Shown: positions 18,891-27,214, counted from the first letter of the stretch. The stretch: DNA of 55,292 nt from Bacillota bacterium (GCA_023392075.1 JAEVZU010000328.1:1-55292); one strand, 5' to 3'. Notes: generated from the letters alone by a model not told the origin. A program made the numbers and translations.

Positions 18891-19427
18891 ATGGATAATA
18901 TTTCGGTACCGGTTAGCGAAAAGACGATGGAAGAATACACAAAGGAATATGTCAGCGAATTAATGGGCAGGTATGCAGACAGTGTTTTAAGGATGTGTTA
19001 TATCTACCTGAAAGATTATCATTTGGCGGAGGATGTTACACAAAAAACATTTATACGGGTTATGAAGTATTATGGTAAGTTTAAAAAGGCTTCTTCCGAA
19101 AAAACGTGGATTATGCAAATTGCTATAAACCTTTGTAAAGGCCAGTTCAAAAGCAGATGGCATCAGAGAGTGAGTTATGATAATATTCCTGAAATTGCAT
19201 ATGACGCAGATTATGATGGTGCTTTGGACAGGCAAGAAGTCTTCAATGAGATAAACAAACTAGGAACTAAATACAAAGACGTTATATTATTATACTATTA
19301 TCAGGAAATGTCAATATCTGAGATTGCAGCGGTTTTGAAACTAAAGGAATCAGCTGTGAAGGTCAGGCTTTTCAGGGCAAGAGAGCAGCTGAAATTGAAT
19401 TTTGAGGAGGACAGGTTGAATGAATGA
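18891..19427 (+). CDS. ECF-type RNA polymerase sigma factor
   Basis: 178 residues. Region 2 covers about 18-85 (YADSVLRMCYIYLKDYHLAE, DVTQKTFIRVMKYYGKF, KTWIMQIAINLCKG); region 4 covers about 117-170 (LGTKYKDVILLYYYQEMSIS, EIAAVLKLKESAVKVRLFRA). Region 3 is absent, as in group IV (ECF) sigma factors, which direct core RNA polymerase to stress regulons. The start ATG follows AAAGGAGGT. It overlaps the next gene by 8 bases, which is the common sigma/anti-sigma arrangement. The probable autoregulated promoter lies 20-50 bases upstream. Confidence 0.93.
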   Translation: MDNISVPVSEKTMEEYTKEYVSELMGRYADSVLRMCYIYLKDYHLAEDVTQKTFIRVMKYYGKFKKASSEKTWIMQIAINLCKGQFKSRWHQRVSYDNIPEIAYDADYDGALDRQEVFNEINKLGTKYKDVILLYYYQEMSISEIAAVLKLKESAVKVRLFRAREQLKLNFEEDRLNE

Positions 19428-20463
19428 AATAAAAAAGGCGCTGGATAGTGGAATGAAAAACATACATTTTAATGAAAGCCTGATTCTGAATAAAAACCAG
19501 AAATACAGGAGGATGAATGGCGCAGTGAAAGGTATCGCTGCCGTGGCGGCAATAACGTTGATCATATGTATGACAGGAATAGGACAGACAGTACTTGCGT
19601 ATACATATCAGTCCATTGCCAGCATTTTGGGAATGAATAAGGCTGTCGAAGATTATACAAAGGTGATTGGAAGTTCGGTGACTGATAATAGAATTACCGT
19701 AACATTGAATGATGTAATTGTTTCTGAGGAGAAATTGATTGTTTCAATAAATATTTCGGATGGGCAAAAGTTGAAAAGAGATGAAATTGGAAATAGAATA
19801 AGTCCTGGATATAACTTTAACCAAATCAATGTTAATAATCCTAAAGCTGGTGCAATAAAAATCTATATGGATGGAGAAAAAATACCGATTGCTGGCTTAA
19901 GTGGTACAGAACAGGATATAGATGACTATACAGTGAATTATATTACTGAATATTATATAGGGCGTATTGATTGGGAAAAGGAACACGAATTTAAGATTGC
20001 AATGTCTACGATTGAAAAACCAGGAGGTAGCGGGGAAGAATGTAGAGAAATCAGCGGTAAGTGGGAATTTAATTTTGAGGCCAGCGGTGCTGATATGGCA
20101 AAAGATACAAAGGTTATAATGCTTAATGACGTTTTGAAATACGATGCTGGGAAAATAATATTTGAAAAGTTTGTTGCCAACAGCTATGAGAAAGTATTAT
20201 ATGCATCAATATATGAATCGTCTAAAGGAAAAGGGTATGGCGAAATAGGAAATGAAGTGGATTTGATAGGATATGATGACTTGGGAAATAGAGTCAGTCT
20301 TTATGCTCAGGCAGATTATTATAACAAGAAGGGTGCAACATTCATATGTGTTGGCGGAACCGATATCAGTGATGAGGCATCGACACTTACTTTACAGGCT
20401 GTAGATAATTGGACGGGTCAATTCAATCCTGAAAAAGCTGCAGTAACAATTGCCATTAAGTAA
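19420..20463 (+). CDS. DUF4179-type anti-sigma factor, membrane anchored
   Basis: 347 residues. A short cytoplasmic N-terminus of about 35 residues should bind the sigma factor; one membrane helix follows (VKGIAAVAAITLIICMTGIG, about 37-56). The long extracytoplasmic part is beta-rich and fits the DUF4179 sensor type (VTVTLNDVIVSEEKLIVSI-like stretches, DDYTVNYITEYYIGRIDW). Translational coupling (ATGA overlap) with the sigma gene strongly supports a cognate pair. The signal sensed is unknown. Confidence 0.85.
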   Translation: MNEIKKALDSGMKNIHFNESLILNKNQKYRRMNGAVKGIAAVAAITLIICMTGIGQTVLAYTYQSIASILGMNKAVEDYTKVIGSSVTDNRITVTLNDVIVSEEKLIVSINISDGQKLKRDEIGNRISPGYNFNQINVNNPKAGAIKIYMDGEKIPIAGLSGTEQDIDDYTVNYITEYYIGRIDWEKEHEFKIAMSTIEKPGGSGEECREISGKWEFNFEASGADMAKDTKVIMLNDVLKYDAGKIIFEKFVANSYEKVLYASIYESSKGKGYGEIGNEVDLIGYDDLGNRVSLYAQADYYNKKGATFICVGGTDISDEASTLTLQAVDNWTGQFNPEKAAVTIAIK

Positions 20464-20484
20464 AGCTGAACAATAACTCCCCTT

Positions 20485-20565
20485 TTGTAACACCTGGCAT
20501 ATGTGCCATTGCAATGCTTTTACTCTCACATTATACTATATTCATGAAGGTGTTACAATTGTAAC
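20485..20565 (+). promoter_or_regulatory. promoter and GTTACAA operators before the chimeric gene
   Basis: TTGCAA (20509-20514), a 17-base spacer and TATACT (20532-20537) make a good vegetative promoter. It is bracketed by TTGTAACACCT (20485-20495) and AGGTGTTACAA (20548-20558), which are perfect inverted copies. The latter also forms the palindrome GTTACAATTGTAAC (20552-20565). This arrangement suggests a repressor binding at both sides. Confidence 0.6.
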
Positions 20566-20587
20566 GTTAAAATGGGGGAGGTAATAT

Positions 20588-20902
20588 ATGAAAGTATTAT
20601 ATTTTACAGCAACAGGAAATAATTTATATGTAGCAAAGAGAATTGGAGGCGAGTATTACTCTATTCCTAAATTAATATATGATAAAGTATTTCCTCTAAT
20701 TATAGTTAACAACTCAATGGCTAAAACAAGACAAATATTTACGTTATTTCATGAGTTAGGGCACCTTTTGTTTGAAACAAGCGGTATAGACAAACTGAAA
20801 GATGATTTCGTTAACATATTACCTGAACAGGATAGAGATAATGTATGGATCTTGAGAAGTTTATGGAAATTGAAGATTGGAGATTCTAACATACATATCT
20901 AA
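20588..20902 (+). pseudogene. in-frame chimera of EFR1-type flavodoxin start and ImmA/IrrE peptidase core
   Basis: 104 codons that look like two genes fused by deletion. Residues 1-31 (MKVLYFTATGNNLYVAKRIG, GEYYSIPKLIY) are the FMN-binding start of an EFR1-family flavodoxin/ferredoxin. From about 32 the sequence is an ImmA/IrrE metallopeptidase: YDKVFPLIIVNNSMAKTRQI, then FTLFHELGHLLFETSGID with the zinc motif HELGH. After about residue 78 the similarity to ImmA ends and the tail is unrelated. Neither fold is complete: the flavodoxin lacks its electron-transfer parts and the peptidase lacks its helical regions. It keeps an intact promoter and a GGGGGAGG ribosome binding site, so it may still be expressed. 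Confidence 0.7.
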
Positions 20903-21149
20903 TTCAATTTGATGCATATTAATCAAACATAACATTATAAATTTGGGGCTGTGAGAAAGGCTCTCAAATGCAGAGATATGATTATCTCCCCGTTTTAATT
21001 GTGTTGATAGCGCAATGGATATATACTATAAATGAGTAGCGTGGATTAACCTTAGCTGCAACAGAAGAAGGAAAAAATTACTGCCGCTCAGACTGTCGGT
21101 ACAAATTCTGTATTGATACGTTTATACTCATAAATCGAGGTTGTCATTT
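20903..21149. other. gene-free stretch
   Basis: About 250 bases with no convincing gene. The frame MDLEKFMEIEDWRF before 20900 and the sequence after it look like remnants, but nothing is recognised. Confidence 0.4.
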
Positions 21150-22013
21150 ATGTGGATTTTATATGCTTTTGCGTCTGCGGTTTTTGCCGGTGTTACCTCT
21201 ATCCTTGCAAAAGTTGGAATCAAAAATACAGACTCCAATCTTGCTACCTCGCTAAGGACAGTGGTGGTTATCATTTTTGCATGGCTTATGGTATTTGTTG
21301 TGGGCTCGCAATCCACAATTTCAGATATCAGCACCCATAGCCTTGTTTTTCTCGTGCTTTCCGGCCTCGCCACAGGTGGATCGTGGCTTTGCTATTTTAG
21401 AGCGCTGCAAACCGGAAATATCAACAAAGTTGTTCCGATCGATAAATCCAACACAGTACTTACCATGTTCCTCGCCTTTCTTTTTCTCGGCGAAGAGCTT
21501 ACCGCAATCAGAGCATTTTCAATGGCGTTGATTGCAATGGGCACCTATTTGATGCTGGAAAGAAAGGATGCGGAGAGAAAAAATATTCACGGGAATAGAT
21601 GGCTGATTTATGCGCTGCTCTCAGCGGTGTTTGCCAGCCTTACCGCTATTCTTGGAAAAGTCGGGATTGATGGTGTGGAATCGAACCTTGGTACAGCGAT
21701 AAGAACGATTGTTGTTTTGATTATGGCTTGGCTGATTGTACTTGCCCAGGGCAAACAAAAGCATATCAAAAATATTGATAAACAAAGTTGGCTTTTTATC
21801 GGACTTTCCGGGCTGGCGACTGGTTTTTCATGGCTGTGCTATTACAGGGCACTGCAAGAGGGACCGGCCAGTGTTGTGGTACCAATTGATAAATTGAGCA
21901 TTTTGGTCTCTATTTTTTTAGGATATTTTATATTTCACGAAAGGCTCCGGAAAAAATCGGCTGTTGGTCTTGTGTTGCTTGTAGCAGGTACATTATGCTT
22001 ACTAATTCGGTAG
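21150..22013 (+). CDS. EamA-family (DMT) transporter
   Basis: About 287 residues from ATG 21150, nine bases after GAGG; a TTG at 21141 is the alternative. Two EamA repeats of five helices each are obvious because they share wording: AFASAVFAGVTSILAKVGIK / LLSAVFASLTAILGKVGIDG, FLVLSGLATGGSWLCYFRAL / FIGLSGLATGFSWLCYYRAL, then VVPIDKSNTVLTM / VVPIDKLSILVSI. Ten membrane segments are expected. DMT-superfamily members export or exchange small metabolites; the substrate here is unknown. It stands alone, with unusual GC-richer codons compared with its flanks. Confidence 0.9.
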   Translation: MWILYAFASAVFAGVTSILAKVGIKNTDSNLATSLRTVVVIIFAWLMVFVVGSQSTISDISTHSLVFLVLSGLATGGSWLCYFRALQTGNINKVVPIDKSNTVLTMFLAFLFLGEELTAIRAFSMALIAMGTYLMLERKDAERKNIHGNRWLIYALLSAVFASLTAILGKVGIDGVESNLGTAIRTIVVLIMAWLIVLAQGKQKHIKNIDKQSWLFIGLSGLATGFSWLCYYRALQEGPASVVVPIDKLSILVSIFLGYFIFHERLRKKSAVGLVLLVAGTLCLLIR

Positions 22014-22139
22014 AAAATCGTCGCTTTCACATAAAAGCTGCGTATTTAACCTGCACATGCTGTTAATATGCCCCTTGTATCAATAAATAGTGATCTCAAC
22101 CATCGTTTTATACCAAGCGTTTTCCTGCGAATGGCAGCG

Positions 22140-22232
22140 TGACCCATTACGCGGCATGGCAGTGGCGCCTTAAGGATACCAGTCTGCCGGCTTTTAGGCA
22201 TGTTGGAGAAGGGAAGGGGATTTTTCCATCAT
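22140..22232 (-). pseudogene. decayed yyaL 5' fragment C
   Basis: On the minus strand RLMMEKSPSLLQHA, stop, KPADWYP, stop matches the YyaL start EKSPYLLQHA-NPVDWYPWG. Over 54 aligned bases it shares about three quarters of positions with fragment B without gaps. Two stops and a deletion of about 70 bases show it is old. It lies downstream of the EamA gene in the same orientation as the other copies, and ends near GCAGTGGC (22160-22166), a half site like those of the other cores. Confidence 0.75.
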
Positions 22233-22243
22233 TAAACGTGCAA

Positions 22244-22277
22244 CAATATATTATATGAAATTTTATATAATATATTG
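22244..22277. promoter_or_regulatory. AT-rich perfect dyad upstream of the toxin-antitoxin genes
   Basis: CAATATATTATAT (22244-22256) and ATATAATATATTG (22265-22277) are perfect inverted arms. Its position 65 bases before the antitoxin start fits an autoregulatory operator; TATAAT-like hexamers overlap it. Confidence 0.45.
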
Positions 22278-22340
22278 TATAAAATTATATTATAAATTAT
22301 AATATAAATAAAAATAAAAAATAATAGCGGGTGACTGAGA

Positions 22341-22673
22341 ATGCTAATACAGGATAGATTCATTTCAACATCAGAGTTGCAACAGAATGTTGCTAAAACA
22401 ATTGATAAGGCAAAGAAAGAAGATGTAATAATAATAAGAAATAATAAACTCGAGGCAGCTATAATAAGCATTGATAAATACAACCAGTTCCTGGAATACA
22501 TGGAGTGGAAAAAAGTGAGTGATGCGTTGGAGGCTTTGCCTTTAGAAAATGTATCAAACGCTGAGATATTACATGACATGGAAGCTTTAGCAAAATCAAA
22601 AGCAGAGCTGCGTTTTATCGCTGAGGATATTGAAAAGGTTGCTGAAAGTGGAAATGACTATAATGAATTATAG
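22341..22673 (+). CDS. Phd/YefM-type antitoxin
   Basis: 110 residues. The N-terminal 60 residues match Phd/YefM DNA-binding antitoxins: FISTSELQQNVAKTIDKAKK, then DVIIIRNNKLEAAIISIDKY. The C-terminal part is the expected flexible toxin-binding tail. It overlaps the RelE-type gene by 20 bases, which is typical of co-regulated toxin-antitoxin pairs. The pair should repress its own promoter, probably through the upstream AT-rich dyad. Confidence 0.88.
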   Translation: MLIQDRFISTSELQQNVAKTIDKAKKEDVIIIRNNKLEAAIISIDKYNQFLEYMEWKKVSDALEALPLENVSNAEILHDMEALAKSKAELRFIAEDIEKVAESGNDYNEL

Positions 22674-22914
22674 AGTAGTGTATTCAAAAACAGCTGCAAA
22701 AACAATTCTAAAATATGATAGGCCTACAAGAGAAAGAATTTACAGTGCATTAAACAATCTTCCTAATGGAGATGTCAAACGCATTCAAGGTCAAAATAAT
22801 CCTCCGTATTTCAGACTGAGAATTGGTGACATCAGAGCCTTATTTATTAAAGATGATATCGAAATGGAAATATTCGTATTTGATATTAACTTCAGAGGCA
22901 ACGTATATAAGTAA
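22654..22914 (+). CDS. RelE/ParE-superfamily toxin
   Basis: 86 residues from ATG 22654 (a second ATG lies at 22663). The RelE fold is clear: YRVVYSKTAAKTILKYDRPT, RIYSALNNLPNGDVKRIQGQ, then PYFRLRIGDIRALFIKDD and FVFDINFRGNVYK. RelE toxins cut mRNA in the ribosomal A site. Basic residues of the core strand (R in YFRLRIGDIR) and the C-terminal R.NVYK are kept, so the toxin is probably active. It is partnered with the overlapping antitoxin gene. Confidence 0.9.
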   Translation: MTIMNYRVVYSKTAAKTILKYDRPTRERIYSALNNLPNGDVKRIQGQNNPPYFRLRIGDIRALFIKDDIEMEIFVFDINFRGNVYK

Positions 22915-23314
22915 TCGGGAAACTCCTGAATTTTTGTTTGGATATAGTATAGAGATTGTACTAACAAATGAAAATAATAAGAATATTTATTTACATTAAA
23001 TGCTAATGATGATACGATGTATTCAATGTGATGGTTTGATTATGAAAGGTGGAATGTTGTCCGGCAGGCTTGGTGCGGTACAATCATAAAGCATAGGCAT
23101 GCATGGAGAAGCAGGATAAAATCACAATTTAATTTTTGGACGATGCTGTTTTATTGACAGTTTTTTGTGTTGCCAATTTATTAATGTTGATTTTATGTTT
23201 ACTCTCCATATGCATTTTACTATTTTCTTTAGAAGGTAAAGTCGTAGAGTAAATCTGCGGCTTTTTTATTTTGTAATTTTGTAATTATACCCTCTATTGA
23301 TAATGTACAATACG
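22915..23314. other. gene-free stretch with a possible very decayed yyaL trace
   Basis: About 400 bases without a gene. The minus strand at 23080-23112 weakly recalls the YLLQHA region of yyaL (LLLHA-like), in the same orientation and with the spacing expected from fragment C, but the match is close to chance. A possible small hairpin with T run lies near 23235-23270. Confidence 0.3.
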
Positions 23315-23423
23315 TTTTTGAGTGGTTAATTTGCCCTGCGGCTGTGTGTTGAAGCCGCTTGCAAGGCACAAAGCCTTACTGCACGCCTTTGCCTTGCCGC
23401 AAGCAAATTATCTCACTCAAAAA
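23315..23423. repeat. 109-bp imperfect palindrome with inner hairpins
   Basis: The ends TTTTTGAGTG (23315-23324) and CACTCAAAAA (23414-23423) are perfect complements and the pairing continues through TTAATTTGC / GCAAATTA. Inside are GCGGCT / AGCCGC and a longer stem from CTTGCAAGGCA to TGCCTTGCCGCAAG. It looks like a small non-coding mobile or structured RNA element upstream of the nucleotidyltransferase gene. Confidence 0.6.
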
Positions 23424-23549
23424 TCACCGACCTCGCGCCGAGATATTTTGGCAATTTTCGGTACCATTACATTTTGTTTATCCAATAATAGAAAGGACAT
23501 CAGGGATTGTATTTTAACAATAAACTCGAATAATGAGGGAGATGTATTT

Positions 23550-24584
23550 ATGAACAGACCGTATGTAAATTTAAGCAGTGAGAATATAATTGATAATTTT
23601 ATGGCTGCACTGGACAAGGAAATTGAAAAGCTGAAATTAATTGACGGAATAGCGGGAATAACGCTGAATGGTGGATTATCCCGGGGGTACGCTGATCATT
23701 TGTCTGAAATTGACATTGTTATTTATCTGGAGAAGAGGCATTTCGAGAACCGGCAGAATACTAAAACACCTATACCGCTTGGTATTGTGAAGCTTGCAGG
23801 ATACCTGTACGACATAAAAATTGTTGATATTGAAAGTGAAGAAAATCGTATCTGGGATAGTGTCTCATTGTGGGATTTGTCGTACTCAAAAATATTGTTT
23901 GACCCGGAGGGGAAAATAGAGCGGTTAATGAACGATAAATTATGCCGTACTCCGAAAGTATCCGAAGCGGAAGCTTTGTTATTCAGTGCCTGGTGGTATT
24001 ATAGACTGGCAGGAGATATTTGGCTTCACAGAGGAGACTCCTTGCAGGGTCACTATATACTTAACAAAGCAATTGTCCCGATAATAGAAACTATGTTTAT
24101 TGTAAATGGTGAGTATATTCCCCATGAAAAGTGGATTGTTCATATGAGCAGAAGTCTTGAATGGAAACCGGAGCATTGGGAGAAGAGACTTGCTAAAGTA
24201 ATGGGTACGGGCGATTTATCAATACAAAATTTGATTGACAGACAGGCGGCTATTGAGGGTATATGGAAGGAGATCGATGAGCATTTGGTAAGAAAAGAAT
24301 ATCCTGGATTCAAATTGTGCTCCAGTCAAAGGCATTATTATTCTTTACTAAAATTCCTGGTTGATAAGGGGACTGTTACCGTTAAAGAGTGGGAGGCGAT
24401 GTCAGGTATAAATGCACTTAATTATGAACCGTTTTATAGCATAGTAAGAATTGATAACGGTTTAATTATTTTGGATAACGACAGGTTATTATCCTTAAGA
24501 CCGGAAGATATGTACTATTGGATGTATGATATTGTTCAATATGTTAGAAATGAAAAAAGTGATAAGGAATTGCAGAACTCGTAG
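23550..24584 (+). CDS. nucleotidyltransferase-domain protein
   Basis: 344 residues from ATG 23550, nine bases after GAGGGAG; the longer frame upstream runs through the palindromic element and is not credible. The nucleotidyltransferase signature is GGLSRGYADHLSEIDIVIYL (residues 41-60), with E53 and D55 in place of the usual DxD pair. A C-terminal helical region follows (FSAWWYYRLAGDIWLHRGDS, QGHYILNKAIVPIIETMFIV). It resembles proteins annotated as DUF4037-like or antibiotic-type nucleotidyltransferases, but the substrate is not recognisable. It stands alone at the right end of the accessory region. Confidence 0.7.
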   Translation: MNRPYVNLSSENIIDNFMAALDKEIEKLKLIDGIAGITLNGGLSRGYADHLSEIDIVIYLEKRHFENRQNTKTPIPLGIVKLAGYLYDIKIVDIESEENRIWDSVSLWDLSYSKILFDPEGKIERLMNDKLCRTPKVSEAEALLFSAWWYYRLAGDIWLHRGDSLQGHYILNKAIVPIIETMFIVNGEYIPHEKWIVHMSRSLEWKPEHWEKRLAKVMGTGDLSIQNLIDRQAAIEGIWKEIDEHLVRKEYPGFKLCSSQRHYYSLLKFLVDKGTVTVKEWEAMSGINALNYEPFYSIVRIDNGLIILDNDRLLSLRPEDMYYWMYDIVQYVRNEKSDKELQNS

Positions 24585-24615
24585 ACAGACAGGAGTAACA
24601 ATCGCAATAATAAAA

Positions 24616-24695
24616 AGGATCTGTATCTATGGATATGGATCCTTCTCATATTATACTCTATGGAGTGTTCAGACTTTATGTTTCATAAGTTTAAA
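24616..24695. repeat. 80-bp direct repeat, left copy (terminator plus vestigial gene end)
   Basis: It matches 34301-34380 at about 73 of 80 positions without gaps. It contains the hairpin GGATCTGTATC / GGATATGGATCC and, on the minus strand, the vestige LFKLMKHKV-stop of an XRE regulator. With the T-rich minus-strand side it also serves as terminator of the AraC-type gene. Confidence 0.8.
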
Positions 24696-24713
24696 TAAAT
24701 CATAAATTATCCG

Positions 24714-26987
24714 TTAATATTGTGACTTCATCAAATTTCTATAGTTTCCCGGTGTTGTATCGGTAGATTCTCTGAATTTACGGATGAAGCTGGAAACATT
24801 CACATAACCGATCTTATTCACAATAGTTTGCAGACTGTCATCGGTTTCAAGGAGCAGTTTTTTTGCCAGGTCAATCTTAAGATGATTCACGTAGTCGGAG
24901 ATATTTTCTCCTGTTCCGGCTTTAAAGTATGAACTCAGCCCTGAAACAGACATTTTGAATTCATCGGCCATGGTTTGAAGAGAGAAATCTACTGCGGTGA
25001 AATGGTACAGGATATACTCCCTGATCTGTTCAGTTTTACTTTTGCTTAATTCATTTCTATTTTGGAGCACAACCGAACATACCAGCATGCAGAATTTCCC
25101 GATCTCAAACGACAGTTCATCAATGGTTTCAAGTCTGGCCAGGGAGGTAATGTCTGAGTATTTGTAATCCCGCAGGTTGATAACTCCCTTGAGCTGGAAA
25201 ATGGAGTTGAAGATGGAATTGACCAGATTATAACTCAGGGATCTTGCATGGAAAACGGGTAGCTTCTTGGATTTCATTTCTTCGAAAAGTTCTGCCAATA
25301 TATTTAAAACATTCTTAGGGTCCGCTTTGAGAATATTGATTTCCAGGGATTGAAACTTTTCCTTGGGGTAATAATCCATATCATTGCTCTGGTTTTCCAA
25401 TTCTTCATACAGGATTACCGTGTTTTTTCCACGGATATACCTGTAATCCAGGGCCGCAGAAGCCTCCAAATAGGAATTGCCAAGATTTCTTATATCAGTC
25501 ACCGGTCTGCCGACACCAATCGTTATTTGAAGTTTATAGTCATTTTGAAGTGATAAAGCCATTCCAGAGATAGTAGAAGGCACCAGGTCACCAGCCGATT
25601 GGTTTATACAGAAGACTGCTACGATCTGGTTCCGGTCCATGCTGTCAATGCTGTCAATGCAGTATATCTGAATGTTTTCAGTGTGATATGCCTCGATGAA
25701 TTCAAGCGCAGCAGTTTTTAGACCGGCATTCTCACTGTGCAGGATAAATGCCATGATACCGAAATAGTCACCCTGAAAAGTGACTCCTGCTTCAGATGCT
25801 TCCTTCTCCAAAGTATCAATTTCACTATAGTAGCCTTTTATGATTCTGGTCAGCAGATTATTTCTGATACCGGGAATCGAGCTCTCAAATTTTTTCTGTA
25901 AAGTATTGATAACTCCAGTCATTTTACCGACAGTAGTTTTCACGGTTTCTATTTCATTTTTGCTGCCGCTGTTTGGTTCGCTATAAGAATTAAGCACAAA
26001 CCTTACCAGTTCACGAATTGGCTGATAGTTAACTCTTGTAAGAAAGTATATGACAGCAAAACCACCGGAGACAACAAGTACAAAACCTATTAGAGCGATG
26101 GTCAGGATGGGTGCCAGTTTTGCATAGACCTCACTGACCGGGAAAAGGGCAATATAAGTCCAGCCGGTCAGATCGGACCGAAGGCTTGAAACAGAGTATG
26201 AACGCCCCTTGATTATTTGCTGGGCGGTGTATTTTTTTTCATTAAATATTTCAGGACTCAGCAGAGCCGGATCAAAATCGTCATTGTCTCCGTTACTGAT
26301 AACAGCTTGTCCTTCCGGGCTGATTACCATGACGGATCCGTTTTTCACCGATAAAGTATTTTTCAGACTAGTATTAAATTTATTTTCATTAATCCTATAA
26401 AAAACTGCACCGACAGTTTTCGTACGGTTATTGGATAACGGTACGATATAAGTAACAAATTTTGTATTCTGCTCCAACCCTACGGAAGCATCGGCCTTTT
26501 CAGCCGGACTTACCGAAATACTGGAGAGATTTTCAATATTCTTTTTAAATTCATCGATGCTCCGATTTTCAAATTTATATATATGTTTGAGAAAGTAGTC
26601 GGTTCTGTAGGTACCCTTGCTTGAATATATCAAACTACTGTCCTTGTAATAGACGAAGATTTCATCGTAGAACGTATTGGTCAGTGAGATATTATTCAGG
26701 ATACTGACTGCATTAATAACGTTGGTATAGCTTAGTAACATCCTGGTACTGTGCAGATCAGGGTTCACATCAATTTGAGTAGCGATGTTGTTCAATTCCA
26801 TTATTCTGGCGTCAATGACCGTTTGGGCCGAAGAAAGCATTTCGATGGAGTTGCTGTCAATTTCCCGTTTAAACAGGTGTGAAAAAGAAAGAAACATAAT
26901 ACTGCCCAAAATTAAAAATGGAATAATAAAGACAACAGCAAAAGAGATCATATATTTCGCATAAATGGAAAGTGTGATTTTTCTCAT
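24714..26987 (-). CDS. AraC-family regulator with N-terminal membrane sensor
   Basis: 757 residues. Two membrane helices at about 10-35 and 290-315 (YMISFAVVFIIPFLILGSIM; LAPILTIALIGFVLVVSGGF) enclose an extracytoplasmic sensor of Cache type. A cytoplasmic middle region follows (GGDEF-like remnants are not evident). The C-terminal 100 residues hold two HTH motifs of AraC/XylS type: FSLQTMADEFKMSVSGLSSY and DSLQTIVNKIGYVNVSSFIR. Such one-component membrane regulators control sugar-uptake genes in Clostridia and Paenibacilli. It is divergent from the permease-binding-protein-GH42 operon and is its most likely regulator. The start ATG lies near GAGGACACT. Confidence 0.9.
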   Translation of the reverse strand: MRKITLSIYAKYMISFAVVFIIPFLILGSIMFLSFSHLFKREIDSNSIEMLSSAQTVIDARIMELNNIATQIDVNPDLHSTRMLLSYTNVINAVSILNNISLTNTFYDEIFVYYKDSSLIYSSKGTYRTDYFLKHIYKFENRSIDEFKKNIENLSSISVSPAEKADASVGLEQNTKFVTYIVPLSNNRTKTVGAVFYRINENKFNTSLKNTLSVKNGSVMVISPEGQAVISNGDNDDFDPALLSPEIFNEKKYTAQQIIKGRSYSVSSLRSDLTGWTYIALFPVSEVYAKLAPILTIALIGFVLVVSGGFAVIYFLTRVNYQPIRELVRFVLNSYSEPNSGSKNEIETVKTTVGKMTGVINTLQKKFESSIPGIRNNLLTRIIKGYYSEIDTLEKEASEAGVTFQGDYFGIMAFILHSENAGLKTAALEFIEAYHTENIQIYCIDSIDSMDRNQIVAVFCINQSAGDLVPSTISGMALSLQNDYKLQITIGVGRPVTDIRNLGNSYLEASAALDYRYIRGKNTVILYEELENQSNDMDYYPKEKFQSLEINILKADPKNVLNILAELFEEMKSKKLPVFHARSLSYNLVNSIFNSIFQLKGVINLRDYKYSDITSLARLETIDELSFEIGKFCMLVCSVVLQNRNELSKSKTEQIREYILYHFTAVDFSLQTMADEFKMSVSGLSSYFKAGTGENISDYVNHLKIDLAKKLLLETDDSLQTIVNKIGYVNVSSFIRKFRESTDTTPGNYRNLMKSQY

Positions 26988-27214
26988 AGTGTCCTCGTTT
27001 GTTATAAATAATTAAAATTGATGTGTGGAAAAGGCTGAAATCTTGAAATTTAAGTTAATTATACATTAATAATAAAACAAAGTACACCGTAATGAAATAA
27101 TGCATACTGTAAAAAAAACCGCATGTTACCTGGAGGATTTTGTGTTTACAGCCTGTAAAAAGCTTTATTTCAGTAGCTTTTTGAAACATGGCATATCCTT
27201 GAAAAAACGGCTTG

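Noticed and set aside
23080..23112. Fifth yyaL 5' fragment in the spacer after the toxin gene
   Set aside because: Only about 14 of 25 aligned bases agree with fragment B and the frame is lost; it fits the pattern but cannot be told from chance, so it is mentioned only as a weak trace.
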